Shown here one piece after another: positions 1 through 6,177 of a stretch of DNA of 11,876 nucleotides; positions within the stretch are counted from its first letter, which is position 1; the number at the start of each line of letters is the position of its first letter. The translations under genes were made by a program, and so were the position numbers. The notes under the pieces are model-generated. The model did no database searches and was not told where the DNA came from. It was given only the letters and a program-made list of their open reading frames with translations. The DNA comes from CAYSXY01 sp964435165 (GTDB taxonomy: Bacteria; Pseudomonadota; Alphaproteobacteria; Rickettsiales; RI-342): assembly GCA_964435165.1 (NCBI GenBank), contig CAYSXY010000057.1:1-11876 (forward strand), read 5' to 3'.

Positions 1-1
1 C

Positions 2-235
2 CTTTCCAGTACGAGCATAAGTGTCGCACGAGATGAAGCGCTATTAAACTTATGGCAGGAGGGATATTTCGACGGCACAAACCTTAGTGAGAAAGACCAA
101 ACCACATTGAGGGAGGCAATGATCGCAGAAATTCAGGCTGTGCACGAATCTCGAATAGACCGAAACCCTGATTTCCATATCAGTCAAATGCCCGAATTTA
201 TGCTATTGGACAATAATGTAAATACTCCCACCTAA
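2..235 (+). CDS. 3' end of an unrecognised plus-strand gene (5' end outside window)
   Basis: One plus-strand frame is open from the left edge to a TAA at 233-235, giving 77 codons with no start visible because the gene begins outside the window. The translated tail is hydrophilic and mixed in charge, with no signal peptide, membrane segment or motif that I recognise. It contains the stretch LLNLWQEGYFDGTNLSEKD and ends in NNVNTPT. Codons such as TTA, CTA, ATA, CGA and AGT are frequent, so it reads more AT-rich than dnaJ beside it. Its TAA overlaps the TAG of the convergent dnaJ by four bases (232-235), leaving no room for a terminator between the two genes. That the frame is real is an inference from 77 uninterrupted codons ending exactly at the neighbour's stop; a chance open frame is possible. 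No function is proposed. Confidence 0.55.
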   Translation, partial: LSSTSISVARDEALLNLWQEGYFDGTNLSEKDQTTLREAMIAEIQAVHESRIDRNPDFHISQMPEFMLLDNNVNTPT

Positions 236-1371
236 TCCTTCAAATCATCCCACAGCTCTTTCACTTTGCTGAAAAAGCTTTCACTTTCCGGGCTAGTCTT
301 CGCATTGGCCTGCTGATCAAATTCTTTCAACAAATCTTTTTGCTTTTTGCTGAGCGAGCGCGGCGTTTCCACCACGGCATGGACATACATATCGCCGCGG
401 CTGCTTGAACGCATAATACTCATCCCCTTGCCGCGCAGGCGGAACTGGTCTCCACTTTGCGTTCCGGCAGGAATGTTTACCCGCGCCTTACTGCCATCGA
501 GCGTCGGCACATCGACCTGACCACCAAGGGCTCCCGTCGTCATTTTAATCGGCACCCGACAGTGGATATTAGCCCCATCGCGTTTGAAAATCGGGTGTGG
601 TTTGACAGAGACAAAAATATATAAATCGCCGGGAGGGCCACCGCGCATCCCGCCTTCGCCCTCACCTGCCAGGCGAATGCGCGTGCCGTCTTCCACCCCG
701 GCGGGGATGTTGACCGCCAGCGTTTTGTCTTTGCTAACCAGACCGGAACCGGCACAGCTTTTACAGGGATTGGTAATCACCTGACCGGCTCCGCCACAGG
801 CATGACACGTACGCTCTATGGTAAAGAAGCCCTGCTGCATACGCACCTTGCCAGCACCATGGCACACATTGCAGGATTCCGGCTTACTCCCTTTTTCGGC
901 CCCGGAACCATCACAATCACCACATGAAACAGAGGTAGTGACCTGAACATTCTGCTGCTTCCCGCGAAAAGCATCTTCCAATGCAATTTCCAGGTTGTAG
1001 CGAAGGTCGGCCCCACGATTAGGGCGAGCACCCGCTCCAGCGCCGCCACCACGTCTCGCGCCGCCAAAATCACCGAATAAATCATCAAAAATGTCCGAGA
1101 AGTTGGAAAAGTCGAACCCGGCCGCACCGCCGCGCCCTCCCGTACTGCCATCAAACGCGGCCTCGCCGAAGCGGTCATAGGCCGCACGCTTCTCATCATC
1201 TTTTAAAATATCATAGGCCTGATTGACTTCCTTGAATTTGCGCTCAGCCTCTTCATCTCCAGGATTGCGATCAGGGTGATATTGCATCGCCAGCTTACGG
1301 TAGGCAGATTTCAACTCATCCGCACCCGCTCCACGCTCCACCCCCAAAATATCGTAAAAATCACGCGCCAT
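232..1371 (-). CDS. dnaJ: DnaJ, Hsp40 co-chaperone of DnaK
   Basis: Cytoplasmic J-domain co-chaperone that delivers unfolded substrates to DnaK and stimulates its ATPase. All type I DnaJ parts are present. Numbered from the outermost start, the J domain is at about 4-72 with the HPD motif at 35-37. The Gly/Phe-rich linker is at about 77-123. Four zinc-binding CxxCxGxG motifs lie at 153-160, 170-177, 192-199 and 206-213, followed by the two substrate-binding C-terminal domains and dimerisation region. Three in-frame starts are close together: GTG at 1380, ATG at 1377 and ATG at 1371. I chose 1371 because it gives MARDFYDILGV, the usual family N-terminus; no strong ribosome-binding site separates them. 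The gene is 69 bases or more downstream of dnaK, on the same strand, with a terminator-like hairpin in between. Its TAG stop overlaps the convergent gene at the left edge. Length (379-382 residues) is normal. Confidence 0.97.
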   Translation of the reverse strand: MARDFYDILGVERGAGADELKSAYRKLAMQYHPDRNPGDEEAERKFKEVNQAYDILKDDEKRAAYDRFGEAAFDGSTGGRGGAAGFDFSNFSDIFDDLFGDFGGARRGGGAGAGARPNRGADLRYNLEIALEDAFRGKQQNVQVTTSVSCGDCDGSGAEKGSKPESCNVCHGAGKVRMQQGFFTIERTCHACGGAGQVITNPCKSCAGSGLVSKDKTLAVNIPAGVEDGTRIRLAGEGEGGMRGGPPGDLYIFVSVKPHPIFKRDGANIHCRVPIKMTTGALGGQVDVPTLDGSKARVNIPAGTQSGDQFRLRGKGMSIMRSSSRGDMYVHAVVETPRSLSKKQKDLLKEFDQQANAKTSPESESFFSKVKELWDDLKD

Positions 1372-1387
1372 AGACATCACTCATCCG

Positions 1388-1430
1388 CAAAAGAGAAAGA
1401 GCCGACAATCAACCCATTGATTGCCGACTC
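1388..1430 (-). terminator. Terminator-like attenuator between dnaK and dnaJ
   Basis: On the transcribed minus strand the arms at 1430-1417 and 1412-1399 pair over 14 base pairs (two of them G-U) around a TGGG loop at 1416-1413. The stem is followed at once by a T-rich run, TTTCTCTTTTG, at 1398-1388. This is the shape of an intrinsic terminator. It sits after the dnaK stop and only 17 bases before the preferred dnaJ start, so it more likely attenuates read-through than ends the operon. I see no separate dnaJ promoter after it. Pairing was read by eye; no folding energy was computed. Confidence 0.75.
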
Positions 1431-1449
1431 CCACTCTTATGATCGATCC

Positions 1450-3387
1450 TTATTTATTGTCTTTCGAGGCATCATCATCGATTTCTTCAAAATCGGCATC
1501 GACAACCTTATCGCCTTCAGCATCATCTGCAGATGCACCAGATTCCGCACCCGGCGTGCCTTCCGCTGCCGCAGCATCCTGCTGCGCCTTATACATCGCT
1601 TCGCCCAGCTTCATTGATGACTGCTGAAGCGCATCGGTTGCCGTACGAATGGCATCGGCATCTTCTTTTTCCAATGCATCTTTCAGTGCCTGTACATCTT
1701 TCTCGATCGCCTCTTTATCCGAAGCCTCAAGCGAAGAGCCATGCTCGCTGAGATTCTTCTCACTGGCGTAGATCAGGCTATCGGCGGTATTTTTAAGCTC
1801 AACCAACTCTTTGCGTTTTTTATCGTCACTGGCATGCGCTTCCGCATCTTTCACCATTTGATCGATGTCCGCATCGCTCAATCCACCGGAAGCCTGAATA
1901 CGAATCTGCTGCTCTTTGTTCGTCGCCTTGTCTTTCGCCGACACATTGACAATTCCGTTCGCATCAATATCGAACGTCACTTCAATTTGCGGCACGCCAC
2001 GAGGAGCAGGAGGAATCCCAACCAGGTCAAACTGACCGAGGAATTTATTATCAGCCGCCATTTCGCGCTCACCCTGGAAGACACGAATCGTTACCGCATT
2101 CTGATTATCATCCGCGGTAGAAAAGGTCTGGCTTTTACGGGTTGGAATTGTCGTGTTGCGGTCGATCAGGCGCGTAAATACACCGCCGAGTGTTTCAATC
2201 CCCAGCGACAGAGGGGTAACATCAAGCAGCAACACATCTTTCACATCGCCTTTAAGCACGCCGGCCTGAACGGCGGCACCCATGGCTACCACCTCATCAG
2301 GATTCACTCCGCGATGCGGCTCACGCCCAAAAAAGTCTTTCACTTTTTCAATCACTTTCGGCATGCGGGTCATCCCACCCACCAGCACCACATCGTCAAT
2401 GTCACCGGCCTTGAGCCCCGCATCTTTGAGCGCTGCCTTGCACGGCTCAATCGTGCGTTCGATTAAATCTTCCACCAGCGACTCGAGCTTAGCGCGCGTC
2501 AGCTTAATGTTAAGGTGCTTCGGCCCACTCGCATCCGCCGTGATGAACGGCAAATTGACATCGGTTTGTGCGGTACTGGAAAGTTCAATTTTTGCCTTCT
2601 CTGCCGCTTCTTTCAACCGTTGCAGCGCCAGGCTGTCATCGCGCAGGTCAATTCCAGCATCTTTTTTAAATTCATCGGCAAGATAATCAATAATGCGTAA
2701 GTCGAAATCCTCCCCGCCGAGGAACGTATCCCCATTGGTGGATTTCACTTCAAACACGCCATCGCCGATCTCAAGGATCGATACATCGAATGTTCCACCC
2801 CCAAGGTCATACACGGCAATGGTTTTACCACCTTCTTTATCCAGACCATAGGCGAGAGCCGCTGCCGTCGGCTCGTTGATGATACGCAACACATCCAGCC
2901 CGGCAATCTTACCGGCATCTTTGGTCGCCTGACGCTGAGAGTCGTTAAAGTACGCCGGCACGGTAATCACCGCCTCGGTCACATCTTCGCCAAGGTAACT
3001 CTCTGCCGTTTCTTTCATTTTTTGCAAAATAAAGGCACTGATCTGACTTGGGCTATATTTCTCACCCTTCGCCTCAACCCAGGCATCGCCATTATCCGCC
3101 TTAATGATTTTATAAGGCACCAGATCATGCTCTTTCTTGACCGTTTTGTCGTCAAAACGGCGGCCGATCATCCGCTTAATCGCATAGAGCGTATTTTCCG
3201 GGTTGGTCACGGCCTGACGCTTGGCCGGGTGCCCCACCAATCGCTCACCATCGTCAGTGAAGGCAACAATGGATGGCGTTGTGCGCATACCTTCGCTGTT
3301 TTCAATCACTTTCGGCTCTTTGCCGCCTTCCATGAACGCCACGCAGGAGTTTGTCGTCCCCAGGTCAATTCCAATCACTTTGCCCAT
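1450..3387 (-). CDS. dnaK: DnaK, Hsp70 molecular chaperone
   Basis: Cytoplasmic ATP-dependent chaperone that binds exposed hydrophobic peptide segments, with DnaJ (next gene) and GrpE (not in the window) driving its cycle. The 645-residue protein is complete and of normal length. The nucleotide-binding domain shows the first phosphate loop IGIDLGTTNSC at 5-15, the second AVYDLGGGTFD at 191-201 and the adenosine motif VLVGGMTRMP at 334-343. The interdomain linker VLLLDV is at 385-390, followed by the peptide-binding beta-sandwich to about 505. The helical lid follows, then a low-complexity tail rich in Ala and acidic residues (about 605-645, with DADFEEIDDD at 630-639). The ATG at 3387 is preceded by AAGGA at 3401-3397, nine bases away. 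An RpoH-type promoter and a structured leader lie upstream. The tail and overall sequence are of alphaproteobacterial type. Confidence 0.98.
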   Translation of the reverse strand: MGKVIGIDLGTTNSCVAFMEGGKEPKVIENSEGMRTTPSIVAFTDDGERLVGHPAKRQAVTNPENTLYAIKRMIGRRFDDKTVKKEHDLVPYKIIKADNGDAWVEAKGEKYSPSQISAFILQKMKETAESYLGEDVTEAVITVPAYFNDSQRQATKDAGKIAGLDVLRIINEPTAAALAYGLDKEGGKTIAVYDLGGGTFDVSILEIGDGVFEVKSTNGDTFLGGEDFDLRIIDYLADEFKKDAGIDLRDDSLALQRLKEAAEKAKIELSSTAQTDVNLPFITADASGPKHLNIKLTRAKLESLVEDLIERTIEPCKAALKDAGLKAGDIDDVVLVGGMTRMPKVIEKVKDFFGREPHRGVNPDEVVAMGAAVQAGVLKGDVKDVLLLDVTPLSLGIETLGGVFTRLIDRNTTIPTRKSQTFSTADDNQNAVTIRVFQGEREMAADNKFLGQFDLVGIPPAPRGVPQIEVTFDIDANGIVNVSAKDKATNKEQQIRIQASGGLSDADIDQMVKDAEAHASDDKKRKELVELKNTADSLIYASEKNLSEHGSSLEASDKEAIEKDVQALKDALEKEDADAIRTATDALQQSSMKLGEAMYKAQQDAAAAEGTPGAESGASADDAEGDKVVDADFEEIDDDASKDNK

Positions 3388-3396
3388 AATGCGTTG

Positions 3397-3401
3397 TCCT
3401 T
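3397..3401 (-). promoter_or_regulatory. Ribosome-binding site of dnaK
   Basis: AAGGA on the minus strand, nine bases before the dnaK ATG at 3387. It fixes the dnaK start. It lies outside both leader hairpins, so it is not obviously masked. Confidence 0.75.
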
Positions 3402-3423
3402 ACTTTATTTTCACATCCAGCCG

Positions 3424-3485
3424 CCATGAGTCCCCATGGAGCAGGAAAATATCATGTTATTTCCGTGCCGCTCAATAATAGCGGC
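3424..3485 (-). other. Structured dnaK 5' leader with two hairpins
   Basis: Two short perfect hairpins can be drawn in the leader expected from the RpoH-type promoter. The first pairs AGCGGC/GCCGCT (3485-3480 with 3472-3467; the minus strand reads GCCGCT, loop, AGCGGC) around a seven-base loop. It would begin about four bases from the predicted transcript 5' end. The second pairs CCATG with CATGG (3439-3435 with 3428-3424) around a six-base loop. A hairpin at the very 5' end is a known way to slow mRNA decay, and leader structure can sense temperature; either role here is inference. Confidence 0.45.
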
Positions 3486-3495
3486 GTTAAAATGG

Positions 3496-3523
3496 ATATA
3501 GGTCAGCAGGATAAAAGCACAAG
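3496..3523 (-). promoter_or_regulatory. RpoH (sigma-32) heat-shock promoter of dnaK
   Basis: On the minus strand CTTG (3523-3520) is followed after 17 bases by CCTATAT (3502-3496). This fits the published alphaproteobacterial heat-shock consensus CTTG-N17/18-CYTATNT at every defined base. Transcription would begin near 3489, giving a dnaK leader of roughly 100 bases. Its place directly upstream of dnaK makes a chance match unlikely. There is no CIRCE operator in the region, so control by RpoH rather than HrcA is the reading. Confidence 0.8.
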
Positions 3524-3536
3524 ACCTGCACCCTGT

Positions 3537-3564
3537 TTTTTACAGCGATTCATAAATATGTCAA
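3537..3564 (-). promoter_or_regulatory. Possible housekeeping (sigma-70) promoter upstream of the dnaK heat-shock promoter
   Basis: A perfect TTGACA (3564-3559, minus strand) is followed after 16 bases by TAAAAA (3542-3537), a poor -10 element (four of six bases). It could give basal dnaK transcription when RpoH is low. The -10 is weak, so this is tentative. Confidence 0.3.
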
Positions 3565-3639
3565 AATGGATGGTTTTCAACCTGTAATGACCAACATCCA
3601 GCAAGCCTCTCAGAGGAACCGGCCCCATATTGGGCAAAA

Positions 3640-4548
3640 TCACGCTGCTTGCAGGTTATGATGGGAAAGACACCGTAACAATGCCTCAACAAAATGATTC
3701 ACAGGTTCTTGCTTAGGCAACAGATAGAGAAACGGCTCTATCAGCTCAATCTCCATCACCAGCAGACGACCTTGGCGTCGCACCCCATCGACCCGGGCAT
3801 AGCACCACCCCGCAGGCACATGTGAAAGGACCGTCACCGCATCATCAAAAAGAGAAGAAGGTGGCGAAAGATGGCGATACGCGCCGCCATGTTCATGCTG
3901 CACACGAAAATCACCGTCGCTCGGCAGCTTTAGCACCGCATGGCTGAAACTGTCCTCGAGCGGCTGATCATACGCCTCCCTGAAAAATAACAGGCTCCAT
4001 TCCCCTTCCGTGACAATCTCCGGCATAAAAGGCTGCACCATCATCGGCTGCCGCCCACACATGGCCGCATACCATGCATCAATGTCGGCCATATCATCCC
4101 CAGAGCGCACGCGGCGCGTCTCATACGCTCCGGCGGAAATCACCGGTTTGGCCACCGCGTCCTGCCATCCCTGCTCCTGCATCACAGATGACAGCGGAGC
4201 ATCATTATCCCGACTCCAACATGTTGGAACAATGGCAACACCGGATGATTCCAGCTCTCGCAAATAATGCTTGTCCATATTCCAACGCACCACATTCGGT
4301 GGGTTGATAAAATGCAGACCGGCCTGCTCTCCTTCTTCCAAAAAGCGCGCAAAGGCCTCCACCTCCTGATGATAACCGCCGACTCCCTGCAACAACACTG
4401 CATCTTCGCCTGATAACCCGGCCAGTCCTTGCTGCCAGGGTCGCCAGCGGAATCTAACGCCTCGATGAACGAACGCATCACGCACAGCCTCAAGCTCCTG
4501 TAACTGGCGGTCATACAGATCTCCCGTCAGGCAGATTAGTTGTGTCAT
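3640..4548 (-). CDS. ATP-grasp domain protein (RimK/glutathione-synthetase-like, DcsG-type)
   Basis: A 302-residue soluble protein with the layout of ATP-grasp carboxylate-amine ligases, which activate a carboxylate as acyl phosphate and join it to an amine. The N-terminal part (1-90) would be the pre-ATP-grasp domain. The ATP-binding part shows NMDKHYLRELE at 90-100, the lysine strand AVAKPVISAGAY at 131-142 (K134) and the acceptor strand MVQPFMPEI at 170-178. The metal-binding end is RVDGV at 252-256 and MEIELIEPFLYL at 265-276, with candidate magnesium ligands D254, E266 and E268. I associate this pattern with uncharacterised proteins grouped with the cycloserine-pathway ligase DcsG; the substrate is unknown. 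The ATG at 4548 has AGGAG nine bases upstream and overlaps the stop of the glycosyltransferase gene by four bases (ATGA), so the two are translationally coupled. No convincing terminator follows the stop. Confidence 0.8.
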   Translation of the reverse strand: MTQLICLTGDLYDRQLQELEAVRDAFVHRGVRFRWRPWQQGLAGLSGEDAVLLQGVGGYHQEVEAFARFLEEGEQAGLHFINPPNVVRWNMDKHYLRELESSGVAIVPTCWSRDNDAPLSSVMQEQGWQDAVAKPVISAGAYETRRVRSGDDMADIDAWYAAMCGRQPMMVQPFMPEIVTEGEWSLLFFREAYDQPLEDSFSHAVLKLPSDGDFRVQHEHGGAYRHLSPPSSLFDDAVTVLSHVPAGWCYARVDGVRRQGRLLVMEIELIEPFLYLLPKQEPVNHFVEALLRCLSHHNLQAA

Positions 4549-6176
4549 GAGAGAGAACTCCTGATGTCACCGGCATCACAGATGCGACGATAATAGACAA
4601 AGCGAAATTGCGCTTTACCCTGTAATATTTCCGGCGCCAGTCCCGGCCTGTCAATGGGCAGCATCACCTCTTGTCGACCATAGCAACGGTGAAATTCAGG
4701 ATGACGCAACAACTCATAACCGGTCAGAAAAATCGGCACTTCCTGCCCATATACCTCAACCGTATTGATCAGGATATAATCCGGCGCGCGGGAAAGCACA
4801 TACACCCCATCTCCTTTGGCATGACCCGGAAAATTCACTTGTGCCGGAGAGATAATCAACTCCGGTGTAATGTCACGCCTGGCAATGGTGGCATCGCTCA
4901 AGCCTAACGTATCGATAAATCGTATGGATGGGTTCTCATAAGGCACCTTGCCTGCCGCATGGAGCGCCACGACAGCATCGTCAGGCCAGTGCGCTTGCAC
5001 ATAAGGGGCGATGAGCCCACCGGTATAGGTCGGATAATCGAGTGTTGCCCGGCCATACCAGAAGGGCTGCGACATAAGGGCCGCGATCATCAACACACAA
5101 AACATACGCCCATCCGTCGGATAGCGCACCTGAAGCAGAGGCAGCACCGCAGCCACTGCGAGCGCCCAGAAAGGCAGAAGTATCAGCATAAATCGCCCAT
5201 GAGGAAAATGATCTCCTCCAACCAGCGCGACATACACAAACCATGCAAGGCTGACAATCAACACCACGCGCAATATAGCGCCTGCTATGCTTGCCTCACG
5301 CCAGCCATGACGCACCAGCATCAAAACGAACAGCCCAATGAATGGCGGCAGGCCAATGCCGTGTTGCAAGACATATTCCAGCCCGTTCAGTAATGACGCA
5401 GAGGGCGCACCGGCAATCTTGGCGATATAGCTGTTCGGAAGCCAACTGCCATAATAGAGGTGACGCCAGGCGAAATGCGCCATGACGGTGAATGTCGCAA
5501 TCGATCCGGCAAGAAACAGTCTGTTGAATCGGAGGCGAAATTCGCCGTATCCTCTCACCAGCACGAACAACCCCGCAGCGCCAATCACCAGCGCTGTATC
5601 ATAACGCGTCAGAATCGCCATGGCCGCCCATATGCCGACCCATATTGCCTGACGCAATGCAATCTGACCTTCAGACAGCCAGCGCAACATACCGCTGCAT
5701 GCCAGCCAGACGAGCAATACAGCAAGCATTGACTCCAGCCCGCTGAACGCCCAGGCAATCAATGACCAATGAGCAGCCAGCACCGCTGTCATCATTCGGG
5801 CCATTGGTATGTCAAACCAACCCGTCATACGATGGTAACACGTTACCAGCAGCGCCCCGTAAGCCACCACGCCAATGAACTGTGATGCCAGCTTCAGATC
5901 AAGGCCGAGCCCACCAAGGCCAGCCACCAACAGCACGAAGAGGAAGTTGGTATAGCCTTCAACGCGCTCCCCCAGATTCCACACCAATTCACCGTGATGC
6001 AACAAATTGTGCGCATAACGCAGGCTGATATAGGCATCATCCACATAAAACGGGTATTGCCAGGCGATGCCCCACACAGCCATCACCAATGCCACGACAA
6101 AGACGGCACGCTGCAGGAAGTATGATTCTAATCGAAATGCGCTGCCGCCCATTATATTGGCCAATTGCAGCGGCAT
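4545..6176 (-). CDS. Polytopic membrane glycosyltransferase-like protein (GT-C fold, AftB-like)
   Basis: A large inner-membrane protein with many hydrophobic segments, for example (numbered from the ATG at 6212) about 36-52, 89-101, 111-124, 140-176, 188-219, 233-248, 288-300, 312-332, 340-360 and 368-383, followed by a soluble C-terminal part from about 390. An Asp-Asp pair at 58-59 in YVDDAYISLRYAHNLL, in the first outer loop, is the typical GT-C signature for a polyprenyl-phosphate-sugar-using transferase. LVWNLGERVEGYTNFL (76-91) and VGGDHFPHGRFMLILLP (331-347) resemble motifs in the family containing mycobacterial arabinofuranosyltransferase AftB. The likely role is adding a sugar to an envelope glycan or protein on the periplasmic side; donor and acceptor are unknown. 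I prefer the ATG at 6176 because it forms a TGATATG junction with the typA stop. An upstream ATG at 6212 inside typA would add 12 hydrophilic residues. Neither has a strong ribosome-binding site. Confidence 0.8.
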   Translation of the reverse strand: MPLQLANIMGGSAFRLESYFLQRAVFVVALVMAVWGIAWQYPFYVDDAYISLRYAHNLLHHGELVWNLGERVEGYTNFLFVLLVAGLGGLGLDLKLASQFIGVVAYGALLVTCYHRMTGWFDIPMARMMTAVLAAHWSLIAWAFSGLESMLAVLLVWLACSGMLRWLSEGQIALRQAIWVGIWAAMAILTRYDTALVIGAAGLFVLVRGYGEFRLRFNRLFLAGSIATFTVMAHFAWRHLYYGSWLPNSYIAKIAGAPSASLLNGLEYVLQHGIGLPPFIGLFVLMLVRHGWREASIAGAILRVVLIVSLAWFVYVALVGGDHFPHGRFMLILLPFWALAVAAVLPLLQVRYPTDGRMFCVLMIAALMSQPFWYGRATLDYPTYTGGLIAPYVQAHWPDDAVVALHAAGKVPYENPSIRFIDTLGLSDATIARRDITPELIISPAQVNFPGHAKGDGVYVLSRAPDYILINTVEVYGQEVPIFLTGYELLRHPEFHRCYGRQEVMLPIDRPGLAPEILQGKAQFRFVYYRRICDAGDIRSSLS

Positions 6177-6177
6177 A

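Noticed and set aside
816..1199. 127-codon minus-strand frame overlapping dnaJ in another frame
   Set aside because: The dnaJ frame accounts for this stretch with four intact zinc motifs and the Gly/Phe linker; the alternative frame has no recognisable content.
1741..2466. 241-codon open frame on the plus strand, antisense to dnaK
   Set aside because: Long antisense frames opposite dnaK are a known by-product of its codon pattern. The translation has no recognisable domain and no good ribosome-binding site, and dnaK on the other strand is certain.
3388..3639. CIRCE (HrcA) operator upstream of dnaK
   Set aside because: No TTAGCACTC-type inverted repeat is present; the RpoH-type promoter explains heat-shock control.
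3601..3652. GCAAGC/GCTTGC inverted pair and a CCTCTGAGAGG mini-hairpin after the ATP-grasp gene
   Set aside because: The long pair is only six bases with about 40 bases between the arms, and the mini-hairpin has a four-pair stem; neither is followed by a T run, so I do not call a terminator.
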